From positions 24,376-42,215 of the forward strand of contig PKXI01000122.1 of NCBI GenBank assembly GCA_003133425.1: 17,840 bases of DNA. The letters run 5' to 3'. A model generated the notes under the pieces. That model was not told the origin of the DNA, did not search any database, and was given only the letters and a program-made list of their open reading frames with translations. Positions 6,939 through 14,736 of this stretch are shown here, piece after piece. The position numbers and the translations under genes are program-made. Positions within the stretch are counted from its first letter, which is position 1; each line of letters starts with the position of its first letter. This DNA is from Acidobacteriaceae bacterium (GTDB taxonomy: Bacteria > Acidobacteriota > Terriglobia > Terriglobales > Acidobacteriaceae).

Positions 6939-9900
6939 ACTCGGTCCTAAAGTTGCCAACACGCGTTCGCCGGGAACACCGGTCTGCCATCCGGACGATG
7001 CTTACCAGTCACCCGCATCTCAAGGGCATACGAATTCCGTTCTAGGTCTGAGAACAGCAGGACTTGCGGAAGAAAGCGAATATGTTGAGCTGCATTGCGC
7101 CAGCGCTTTCAGCTTTCTGGATGGCGGGTCGCAGCCTGAAACGCTCATGGAGCGCGCCGCTCAACTCGGAATGCCCGCGCTTGCACTTGCCGATCGCAAT
7201 GGGCTTTACGGTGCAGCACGCTTTCACACAGCAGGCGTCCGATGTGGCGTGCGTGCGCACATCGGTGCTGAGATTTCGGTGCGCTCGTTTGGAAATATGC
7301 TCACGCCGCCAGCCTGGCTTCCGCACCAGCATCCTGATCCGCCGCCGCGGCTGCTGTTGCTGTGCACGTCGCAGACTGGCTATCAGAATCTCTGCCAGCT
7401 CATCACTCGCTTCAAGATGCGCGAGACGACAAAGGCCGAAGGCGCAGCCACGCTCGAAGATGTCGAAGAGTTTTCCGCTGGGCTCATCTGTCTAACCGGA
7501 GGTGATGAGGGACCGTTGGCAGCGGCTCTGGCGCATGGCGGTAGTGATGCTGCTCATAAAATCGCTGGCCGGCTAAAAACCATCTTCGGCCCCGCGCATC
7601 TCTACCTCGAACTGCAGCGCCACGGCCGTCGCGACCAGGAGTGCCGCAATCAGGCGCTGCTTTCACTGGCCACGTCTATGCGATTGCCGGTGATTGCCAG
7701 CAACGGTGTTCGCCATGCAACAGAAGCCGACCGTGAAATCTTCGATGTGCTCACCGTCATCCGCAACCACACCACGCTGGACACAGCAGGCCGCCTGCTG
7801 GCTGCGAACGCACAGCGGTTATTGCGACCAGGCGGCGAGATGGTTGCGCTCTTCCGCGACATTCCCGAGGCCGTTGCTAATACGCGCATCGTAAGTCAGA
7901 GGCTCGACTTCACGCTCAACAATCTCGGCTACGAGTTTCCGCATTACCCGGTGCCCCAAGGCGAGACGATGGACAGCTTTCTGGCCAAGCGGGTGGACGA
8001 AGGCGTGCGCAAACGCTACGGCAATCCAGCCAAACAACACCTGCTTGAAAAAGCGAAGGCACAGGTACTACACGAACTCAAGCTCATCGCTAAACTCGGC
8101 TTTGCCGGGTACTTCCTGATCGTGTGGGACCTGATCCGCTTCTGTCAGCAACATGGAATCCTGGTGCAGGGGCGCGGCTCAGCAGCCAACTCCGCCGTCT
8201 GTTATGCGCTTGAAATCACCGCTGTCGATCCGGTCGGAATGGAGTTGCTCTTCGAGCGATTCCTGAGCGAGAGCCGAGGTGAATGGCCTGACATCGATCT
8301 CGATCTTCCCTCTGGCGACGAGCGCGAGCAGGTGATTCAGTATTGCTTCGAGCACTACGGCGCACTGGGCGCTGCCATGACTGCCAATGTCATCACTTAT
8401 CGTGGCCGCTCCGCCGCGCGCGAAGTAGGCAAGGCGCTCGGCTTCGAAGAGGACACGGTCACAAAGCTATCGAGCCTGGTTAGCCGTTGGGAGTGGCACG
8501 GCGGCAACGACACCATGGCCCGCCACTTCGATCAGGCCGGCTTCGATGTACGGCATCCGCGCATCGCGCGCTATCTCGACCTGTGCCTGCGCATGCGCGA
8601 TATGCCGCGCCATCTCGGCCAGCACTCTGGCGGAATGGTGATATGCGCAGGCATGTTGAATCGTGTTGTGCCCATCGAGCGCGCGTCGATGCCGGGCCGC
8701 ACGGTGGTGCAGTGGGACAAGGAAGACTGCGCGGATCTCGGCATCATCAAGGTCGACCTCCTCGGCTTGGGGATGATGGCTGTTCTCAAGGAATCGATTG
8801 AGCTCATCCCGCGCTACTACAAAAAAGAAGTGGACCTCGCCACGCTGCCTGAAGACCCGCTCGTATACGAAACACTATGCAAGGCTGACACGGTGGGCAT
8901 GTTTCAGGTGGAGAGCCGCGCCCAGATGGCGTCCATTCCGCACAACGCGCCCAGGCGGTTTTACGATCTCGTGGTGCAGGTGGCAATCATTCGCCCCGGG
9001 CCCATCGTAGGCAAGATGATGCACCCTTACATGCGCCGGCGCCAGGGTAGAGAAGGGGTCACCTATCCGCATCCATCGCTTGAACCCGTGCTCAAGCGGA
9101 CACTTGGTGTGCCGCTCTTTCAAGAGCAGTTGCTACGCATGGCAATGGTCGTTGCCAGCTTTACCGGCGCTGAAGCAGAGGAGCTGCGCCGCGCAGTGGG
9201 CATGCGCAGGTCGATGCAGCGGATGCGCAATCTTGAAGGACGTCTTCGCGATGGAATGACGCACAACGGCATCGACGCCGTGGCCCAGGACAACATCGTG
9301 CAGGGCATCTCTTCATTCGCAATGTACGGCTTTCCGGAGTCGCATGCGGCCAGCTTTGCTCTCATTGCTTATGCGTCGGCCTTTCTCAAGGTCCATTTCC
9401 TTGCGGCATTCACCTGTGCCATTCTCAACAATCAGCCCATGGGCTTCTACACGCCCGCAGTGCTCATCAAGGATGCGCAGCGCCACGGCCTGCGTGTGCG
9501 ACCCATCGACGTGCAGCGCTCGCAAGGTCTCTGCACGCTGGAACCGGAATCCGATTCGGCTCTCTCGCTGCGTATCGGCTTCAACTATGCCAAGGGCCTG
9601 CAGCGCACAGCAGCCGATGCGCTGGTGAATGCGCGCACGCTGGCCGGCGAGTTTCGCTCCATCGACGACATGGCCCAGCGCGTTCCTGCACTTAACCGCA
9701 AGGATCTTGTTTCTCTGGCCCGCATTGGCGCGCTGAATTCAATCGGCGAGGTGGAACATCGCCGCGATGCGCTCTGGCAGGTGGAGGAGGTAGCGCGTGC
9801 AGTGGGTCCTCTGTTGCGTGATGCCGGGAATGTGCGCAGCGAAGCTCGCGGGAAAACACCATTAAAAAAGATGAGCGACGAAGAGCGTCTTGCCGCCGAC

Positions 9901-10287
9901 TACTCCGGAACCGGCATTACGACCGGCCCGCACCCGATGGCCTACCACCGCACAGCTCTCCGCAATGACGGAATTCTATCTTCGGAGGAGCTTGCGCATT
10001 TCGCGAATCGGCAGTCTGTCAGCATCGCCGGATGCGTCATCGCACGCCAGCGGCCGGGTACAGCCAAGGGCTTCGTATTCCTCTCGCTCGAAGACGAAAC
10101 CGGCATTGCCAACGTCATCATTACTCCGGATGTGTTTGAAGCGAACCGTCTGGTGGTCACCCGCAGCCGCATTCTGCGGATCGATGGACAGCTCCAGATT
10201 CAGGATGGCGTCATCCATGTGAAAGCACGTGAAATCATCCCCCTCGACATCTCCCATGCCGAAGTGCGTTCGCACGATTTCTACTAA
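6931..10287 (+). CDS. dnaE2: DnaE2, error-prone DNA polymerase III alpha subunit
   Basis: A 1118-residue C-family polymerase. The start chosen is the ATG at 6931, with GAGG 6 nt upstream (6921-6924), inside the imuB 3' end; an ATG at 6907 lacks such a site. Order of domains: an unrecognised N-terminal segment of about 50 residues, PHP domain (from YVELHCASAFSFLDG), palm with WPDIDLDLP (Asp454, Asp456) and KVDLLGL (Asp609) supplying the catalytic carboxylates, thumb/fingers, tandem helix-hairpin-helix region and a C-terminal OB fold (SVSIAGCVIARQRPGTAKG, then VFLSLEDETGIANVIITP). It does the actual translesion synthesis in the mutasome. The PHP site is degenerate: the family HxH is His55-x-Ala57, and TDH is Ala87-Asp88-Arg89, so metal-dependent proofreading is unlikely. 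It is the last gene of the operon. Confidence 0.97.
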   Translation: MTELGPKVANTRSPGTPVCHPDDAYQSPASQGHTNSVLGLRTAGLAEESEYVELHCASAFSFLDGGSQPETLMERAAQLGMPALALADRNGLYGAARFHTAGVRCGVRAHIGAEISVRSFGNMLTPPAWLPHQHPDPPPRLLLLCTSQTGYQNLCQLITRFKMRETTKAEGAATLEDVEEFSAGLICLTGGDEGPLAAALAHGGSDAAHKIAGRLKTIFGPAHLYLELQRHGRRDQECRNQALLSLATSMRLPVIASNGVRHATEADREIFDVLTVIRNHTTLDTAGRLLAANAQRLLRPGGEMVALFRDIPEAVANTRIVSQRLDFTLNNLGYEFPHYPVPQGETMDSFLAKRVDEGVRKRYGNPAKQHLLEKAKAQVLHELKLIAKLGFAGYFLIVWDLIRFCQQHGILVQGRGSAANSAVCYALEITAVDPVGMELLFERFLSESRGEWPDIDLDLPSGDEREQVIQYCFEHYGALGAAMTANVITYRGRSAAREVGKALGFEEDTVTKLSSLVSRWEWHGGNDTMARHFDQAGFDVRHPRIARYLDLCLRMRDMPRHLGQHSGGMVICAGMLNRVVPIERASMPGRTVVQWDKEDCADLGIIKVDLLGLGMMAVLKESIELIPRYYKKEVDLATLPEDPLVYETLCKADTVGMFQVESRAQMASIPHNAPRRFYDLVVQVAIIRPGPIVGKMMHPYMRRRQGREGVTYPHPSLEPVLKRTLGVPLFQEQLLRMAMVVASFTGAEAEELRRAVGMRRSMQRMRNLEGRLRDGMTHNGIDAVAQDNIVQGISSFAMYGFPESHAASFALIAYASAFLKVHFLAAFTCAILNNQPMGFYTPAVLIKDAQRHGLRVRPIDVQRSQGLCTLEPESDSALSLRIGFNYAKGLQRTAADALVNARTLAGEFRSIDDMAQRVPALNRKDLVSLARIGALNSIGEVEHRRDALWQVEEVARAVGPLLRDAGNVRSEARGKTPLKKMSDEERLAADYSGTGITTGPHPMAYHRTALRNDGILSSEELAHFANRQSVSIAGCVIARQRPGTAKGFVFLSLEDETGIANVIITPDVFEANRLVVTRSRILRIDGQLQIQDGVIHVKAREIIPLDISHAEVRSHDFY

Positions 10288-10304
10288 TGCCTCTGCGCGC
10301 TCTT

Positions 10305-10317
10305 TACCCGCCGGGTA
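10305..10317. terminator. Small GC-rich palindrome after dnaE2, possible weak terminator
   Basis: TACCC-GCC-GGGTA forms a 5-bp stem with a 3-nt loop 18 bases after the dnaE2 stop. No T-run follows, so it is at best a weak or factor-assisted stop. Confidence 0.2.
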
Positions 10318-10349
10318 CGTGCCCCATTCAGGTGTGGGATTGCGATGAT

Positions 10350-10366
10350 AGGATGTGTAACATCCT
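10350..10366. promoter_or_regulatory. Perfect palindrome AGGATGT-GTA-ACATCCT, candidate operator of the aminotransferase gene
   Basis: Seven-base perfect arms around a 3-nt centre lie 20-36 nt upstream of the aminotransferase ATG at 10386. The position suits a repressor site over the promoter or the early leader; as RNA it would be a small hairpin just before the ribosome site. No confident -10/-35 pair was found around it. Confidence 0.4.
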
Positions 10367-10385
10367 CCTGAGAGGGCAGGCGACA

Positions 10386-11747
10386 ATGAGCGACACTTCT
10401 CCGTCAAAAAAACTCACCTCCGAGCAGATTTCCACCATCACCCGGCAGAACAACTTTGGCACGTGGCGCTTCCAGAAGAGCTGGAAGCCGCTCCATATTG
10501 CCGATGCTGAAGGCTGCTGGTTCACTGACGGCGCCGGGCGCCGCTACCTCGATTTCTCGGCGCAACTGATGTGCGTAAACCTGGGCCACAAGAATCCGCG
10601 CGTGGTGGAGTCGATTGCGGAACAGGCCAGGCAGCTCGCCTATGTGACGCCGGGCTATGCCACTGAGTCGCGCGCGCGGCTGAGCGAGAAGCTGCTGGAA
10701 GTTCTGCCCGAGGGCATCAACAAATTCTTCTTTGCCACCAGCGGCACCGAGGCCAATGAAGCGGCCTTCAAGATTGCGCGAATGGTCACCGGGAAGACCA
10801 AGATCATCTCCCGCTACCGTTCTTATCATGGTTCCACCATGGGCTCCATCGCCGCCACCGGCGATCCGCGCCGCTGGGCCATGGAGCCCGCAGGCAAAGG
10901 CGGAGGCGTTGTGTTTGCGCCGGAGACCAACTGCTACGACTGCCCCATCAAACACACCTATCCCGGCTGCAACATCGCCTGCGCCGACTACATTGAGCAC
11001 ATGATTCGCAACGAGAGCGACGTGGCCGCCATTATCGTCGAGCCCGTGGTGGGCACAAACGGCGTGTTGGTTCCGCCGCCTGAATATTTTCCGCGCCTCC
11101 GCGAGATCTGCGACCGGCACGGCGTGCTGCTCATCGACGACGAGGTGATGGCCGGATGGGGCCGAACCGGCAAGTGGTTTGCCATTGACCATTGGGGTGT
11201 GAAGCCCGACATTCTCGTTACAGCCAAGGGCCTCACGTCGGCGTACGTGCCGCTCGGCGTATGCGCCACCACAGCCAAAGTAGCCGAGTACTTCGAGGAA
11301 CACTACTTTGCACATGGCCACACCTACGAAGCCCACCCACTCACATTGGGGCCAGCGGTGGCCACCATCGAGGAGATGCAGCGGCTCAAACTCGTGGAGC
11401 GCGCGGCGGAACTCGAACCCTATGTGCGCGAGAAGCTCGAAGTGCTGAAGGCAAAGCATCCTTCAGTGGGCGACGTGCGCGGCCTTGGCCTCTTCTTTGC
11501 CGTGGAGATTGTGAAGAACCGCGAGACCAAACAGCTCTTCAACACCATGCGCGACAAGGTCGAGGGCAAGCCGCTGGTGGTGGATCAGATCGCCGCGAAG
11601 ATGATGGCGCAGGGTGTCGCGATTCAGGCATGGATTAGCCACTTCGTCATTGCGCCTCCGCTGATTATCACCAAGGAAGAGCTGGATCTTGGAATCGCCG
11701 CGTTGGATGAGCATTTGGCAATCGCGGACGCGCTGGTGGAAGCGTAA
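10386..11747 (+). CDS. Class III PLP-dependent aminotransferase, probable beta-alanine:2-oxo-acid aminotransferase
   Basis: A 453-residue fold-type I (class III) aminotransferase. The ATG at 10386 has AGG 6 nt upstream; the open frame reaches back to 10287 but the added residues are not family-like. Motifs: SGTEANEAAFKIAR (119-132) for the PLP phosphate, YRSYHGSTMGS (144-154), IVEPVVGTNG (217-226), LLIDDEVMAGWGRTGKW with Asp252 contacting the PLP nitrogen, and the Schiff-base lysine Lys281 in TAKGLTSAYVPLG. A four-cysteine patch C-x2-C-x8-C-x3-C (183, 186, 195, 199) sits in an insertion seen in some class III enzymes. Class III enzymes act on omega-amines such as beta-alanine, taurine or GABA. 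Pyrimidine degradation genes converging from the other side point to beta-alanine (or 3-aminoisobutyrate), giving malonate semialdehyde. The class is certain; the substrate is inference. Confidence 0.88.
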   Translation: MSDTSPSKKLTSEQISTITRQNNFGTWRFQKSWKPLHIADAEGCWFTDGAGRRYLDFSAQLMCVNLGHKNPRVVESIAEQARQLAYVTPGYATESRARLSEKLLEVLPEGINKFFFATSGTEANEAAFKIARMVTGKTKIISRYRSYHGSTMGSIAATGDPRRWAMEPAGKGGGVVFAPETNCYDCPIKHTYPGCNIACADYIEHMIRNESDVAAIIVEPVVGTNGVLVPPPEYFPRLREICDRHGVLLIDDEVMAGWGRTGKWFAIDHWGVKPDILVTAKGLTSAYVPLGVCATTAKVAEYFEEHYFAHGHTYEAHPLTLGPAVATIEEMQRLKLVERAAELEPYVREKLEVLKAKHPSVGDVRGLGLFFAVEIVKNRETKQLFNTMRDKVEGKPLVVDQIAAKMMAQGVAIQAWISHFVIAPPLIITKEELDLGIAALDEHLAIADALVEA

Positions 11748-11756
11748 GACAGATTT

Positions 11757-11776
11757 TAGCTTCCAGCTACAAGCTA
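11757..11776. terminator. Inverted repeat between convergent genes, possible bidirectional terminator
   Basis: In the 72-bp gap between the converging aminotransferase and permease genes, TAGCTT (11757-11762) pairs with AAGCTA (11771-11776) across an 8-nt loop that itself contains AGCT; another TAGCT and a CTCTTT follow. AGCT occurs four times in 27 bases. The stem is short and AT-rich, so termination is only a possibility. Confidence 0.25.
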
Positions 11777-11819
11777 CTAGCTCTTTGACTACAAACGCGA
11801 AGGGTTCTTATTCCCGCAA

Positions 11820-13238
11820 TCAAGCGGTCTCTTCCGCGCTCGCGGTATAGGCTGCGGCCGGGGCAGCCAACTTCATCAGCGCCACATAGACGATGCCCGC
11901 AGTAAAGAAGCCTACGAACCACGCGTAGTCATAGAGAAAATGCAGCGGCTCGAAGACCAGGCCGATCAGCGCGATGGTCACGCCAAGTACCAGCGCCGCA
12001 ATCGCTCGCGGATTGACGCCCTTGGTGTAGTAGTACACGCCTTCGCGGTGATAGAGCGAGTTCACGTCGAGCTCGGTCTTGCGAATGAGGAAGTAATCCG
12101 AGACCATAATGCCGGCCACGGGACCAAGCAGACCAGAGTAGCCCACGAGCCATCCAAAGATATATGCGTCCGGTGTGGCCAGCAGTTTCCATGGGCACAT
12201 GGCCAGGCCGAGAAAGCCGGTGATGGGGCCGCCAGTTCGAAAGCTGATGAGCCGCGGATAGAGATTCGAGAAATCGTTCGAAGGTGAGACTACGTTGGCG
12301 CCAATGTTCACGTTGAGCGTAGCAATCAGAATCGCGATCAACGCGATGAAGGCCACAACGGGCTGATGGAAGGCGCCGATCAGCAGGATCGGATTCCAGA
12401 TAGCATGACCGAACAGAACCTCTGACGCCGAAGTCACTGAGATGCCCACAAATGTGTAAAGAACCATGGCCACGGGAAGACCGAACGCCTGACCCCAGGA
12501 TTGCGCACTCTGCGATTTTGAGTAGCGCGTGAAGTCGGGAATGTTGAGTGCGAGCGTTGCCCAGTAGCCGACCATGGCAGTGAGCGAAGGGAAGAAGACG
12601 GAGAGGAATTCACCGGTCGAGTGGAACTTGCTGGGCGTCGAGAGCATGGAGCCGAAGCTGCCGGCCTTGATGCGAATCCAGATGAGCAGTGCGGCGGCCA
12701 TTACAAACATGAACGGCGCGCCGAAGGCCTGCAAGCGGCGGATGGATTCAACTCCGCGCCAGACGACCACCATGTTGAGCAGCCAGAAGCCAAGGAAGCA
12801 GGCCCAGAGCGCGCCCCTGCTGCTGGCGGCTGCGGGCCAGATGACTGCGAGCATGGCATGGATCGCGGTTCCTCCGATCCACGATTGAATGCCGAACCAA
12901 CCACAGGCAACAACGGCGCGCAGAATTGCGGCCAGGTTAGCTCCGCGCACGCCGAACGGCGCACGAATAAAAACCGGGAAGGGAATTCCGTATTTGGCGC
13001 CCGCATGCGCATTGAGCAGCATTGGGACGAGCACGATGAGATTGCCAAGCAACACTGTGCCGATGGCCTGCTTCCAGTCCATGCCCTTGGCGATGAGCGA
13101 TGAGGCAAGCTGGTAGGTGGTGATCTCCATGCACATGGAGAACCACAGCGCAGTGTAGTTGTAGAAGCCCCAGGTGCGCTGAGCCGGCGTGGTTGGGGAT
13201 AAGTCGCGATTCGAGAGAGACGGATCGTTGGCGCTCAC
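11820..13238 (-). CDS. NCS1-family nucleobase/hydantoin:cation symporter (Mhp1-like)
   Basis: A 472-residue inner-membrane permease with about 12 hydrophobic segments. The GTG at 13238 is chosen because GGAGGAGG (complement of 13243-13250) stands 4 nt before it; a TTG at 13268 would lie upstream of that site. Residues that in Mhp1 contact the hydantoin ring are matched: Trp114 and Gln118 in GWFGIQSW (Mhp1 W117, Q121), Trp226 in GYWATLALNIPDFTRY (W220) and Asn315 in NIGANVVSPS (N318). It should import a uracil-, dihydropyrimidine-, hydantoin- or allantoin-like ring. It lies 61 nt behind dihydropyrimidinase on the same strand and is the last gene of the pyrimidine operon, so it probably feeds that pathway. 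The family is firm; the preferred ring is not decided by sequence. Confidence 0.92.
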   Translation of the reverse strand: MSANDPSLSNRDLSPTTPAQRTWGFYNYTALWFSMCMEITTYQLASSLIAKGMDWKQAIGTVLLGNLIVLVPMLLNAHAGAKYGIPFPVFIRAPFGVRGANLAAILRAVVACGWFGIQSWIGGTAIHAMLAVIWPAAASSRGALWACFLGFWLLNMVVVWRGVESIRRLQAFGAPFMFVMAAALLIWIRIKAGSFGSMLSTPSKFHSTGEFLSVFFPSLTAMVGYWATLALNIPDFTRYSKSQSAQSWGQAFGLPVAMVLYTFVGISVTSASEVLFGHAIWNPILLIGAFHQPVVAFIALIAILIATLNVNIGANVVSPSNDFSNLYPRLISFRTGGPITGFLGLAMCPWKLLATPDAYIFGWLVGYSGLLGPVAGIMVSDYFLIRKTELDVNSLYHREGVYYYTKGVNPRAIAALVLGVTIALIGLVFEPLHFLYDYAWFVGFFTAGIVYVALMKLAAPAAAYTASAEETA

Positions 13239-13242
13239 GGGA

Positions 13243-13250
13243 CCTCCTCC
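13243..13250 (-). promoter_or_regulatory. Strong ribosome binding site that fixes the permease start
   Basis: The minus strand reads GGAGGAGG-TCCC-GTG. This near-ideal Shine-Dalgarno moves the start from the TTG at 13268 to the GTG at 13238. Confidence 0.8.
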
Positions 13251-13299
13251 GTGGTCGTGTTTCTTCAATCAGGATTGGGCATGCACTACTGCAATCGGC

Positions 13300-14694
13300 T
13301 TACTTCCACGCGCCTCCGCGTGCCTCGCGGCGCAGATAGTTGCCACGGCCGGGCTTGCCGATGAACTTGCCGCCGGAGACGATCAGCTCGCCGCGAGAAT
13401 AAACGTCGCGTGCATTGCCGCGCACATGAAAACCCTCAAACATGGAATAGTCAACGCGCATGTGATGGGTGGCGGCAGAGATGGTGTGTTCTTCGTTCGG
13501 ATCCCAGAGCACCAGGTCAGCGTCGCTGCCCACGGCGAGCACGCCCTTCTTTGGATACATGCCGAAAATGCGCGCCGGGGCTGTCGAAACTAGCTCCACA
13601 AACCGGTTGAGCGAAAAATTTCCCTTGCCTACGCCGTGATGATGGAGCAGTTGCAGGCGGTTCTCAATGCCGGGACCACCGTTGGGGATTTTTGTGAAGT
13701 CATCTTTGCCCAGTGCCTTCTGATCGGCAAAGCAGAACGGACAATGATCTGTTGAGACCACCTGCAGATGATCCGAGCGCAGGCCTTCCCAAAGCTTTGG
13801 TTGATTGCGGCGTCCGCGCAGCGGCGGCGTGAAAACGTACTTCGCGCCCTCCCAGCCTTTGTCGGCTACGTCCTCGAGCGAGAGCAGCAGATACTGAGGA
13901 CAGGTTTCTGCGAAGGCAGGCAGGCCGCGGTCGCGCGCCTCGCGCACCTGGTTGAGCGCGTCTTCGCTGGAGAGGTGCACAATGTACACCGGCACGCCCG
14001 CTATCTCTGCCATTGCGATGGCGCGATGGACAGCTTCTGCCTCGGCCTTCGTGGGGCGCGTGAGGTGATGATAGATGGGCGCGGTTTTGCCCTCGGCCAG
14101 CGCCTGCTGCACGATGACGTCGATGACAGAACCGTTTTCCGCGTGCATGCAGATGAGCGCGCCGTTCTTCGCGGTCTGGCGCAGAGCCTTGAAGATGGTG
14201 GTGTCGTCAACCATGAGCGCGTTGGGATAGGCCATGAACATCTTGAAGCTGGTCACGCCTTCGCGCACCAGGTCGTCCATGTCTTCGAGGCCCGCGTCGC
14301 CAAGGTCGGTGACGATCATGTGCAGGCCGTAATCGATGCATGCCTTGCCTTCGGCCTTCTTCCACCAGGTATCGAGCGCATCGCGCATCTTGGTGCCGCG
14401 AGCCTGAATGGCAAAGTCGACAATCGTTGTTGTTCCGCCGATCGCCGCGGCACGCGTGCCGGTCAAGAAATCGTCGGCGGATTGCGATCCGCCGAAGGGC
14501 ATATCGAGGTGTGTGTGCGCGTCGATGCCGCCGGGCAGCAGCAGCAGCCCGCGCGCATCGACGACTTTGTCCGCGGAACTGGCAGGAATGCCGGCGCGAA
14601 TTTCCTTGATACTTGTGCCTTCGATGAGCAGGTCGGCATTCACTGTTGAATCAGCGTTGACGATCGTCCCGTTTTGAATAAGTACAGTGGACAT
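13300..14694 (-). CDS. hydA: Dihydropyrimidinase (D-hydantoinase type)
   Basis: A 464-residue cyclic amidohydrolase of usual length that opens dihydrouracil/dihydrothymine to N-carbamoyl-beta-amino acids in the cytoplasm. All binuclear-zinc ligands of the family are visible: His60 and His62 in DAHTHLD, the carboxylated Lys151 in TSFKMFMAY, His184 in CMHAEN, His240 in IVHLSS and Asp316 in STDHCPF. Tyr156 corresponds to the oxyanion-stabilising tyrosine of dihydropyrimidinases. IENRLQLLHHHGV and the C-terminal VFSRGE-like DVYSRGELIVSGG are typical. AAGGG stands 10 nt before the ATG. It lies 42 nt behind preA and is followed by the permease, forming one operon with the two preceding pathway steps. 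Hydantoinase activity on 5-substituted hydantoins is possible, but the PreTA neighbours favour dihydropyrimidines. Confidence 0.95.
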   Translation of the reverse strand: MSTVLIQNGTIVNADSTVNADLLIEGTSIKEIRAGIPASSADKVVDARGLLLLPGGIDAHTHLDMPFGGSQSADDFLTGTRAAAIGGTTTIVDFAIQARGTKMRDALDTWWKKAEGKACIDYGLHMIVTDLGDAGLEDMDDLVREGVTSFKMFMAYPNALMVDDTTIFKALRQTAKNGALICMHAENGSVIDVIVQQALAEGKTAPIYHHLTRPTKAEAEAVHRAIAMAEIAGVPVYIVHLSSEDALNQVREARDRGLPAFAETCPQYLLLSLEDVADKGWEGAKYVFTPPLRGRRNQPKLWEGLRSDHLQVVSTDHCPFCFADQKALGKDDFTKIPNGGPGIENRLQLLHHHGVGKGNFSLNRFVELVSTAPARIFGMYPKKGVLAVGSDADLVLWDPNEEHTISAATHHMRVDYSMFEGFHVRGNARDVYSRGELIVSGGKFIGKPGRGNYLRREARGGAWK

Positions 14695-14736
14695 GATCTT
14701 GAATCCCTTTTCCTGACTTCAAGAAATCGTTCGGGT

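Noticed and set aside
10404..11459. 351-codon minus-strand open frame
   Set aside because: Antisense to the aminotransferase, which has all PLP motifs intact; no domain seen in the shadow.
13768..14649. 293-codon plus-strand open frame
   Set aside because: Antisense to dihydropyrimidinase with all metal ligands in place; rich in His/Arg/Val from codon complement.
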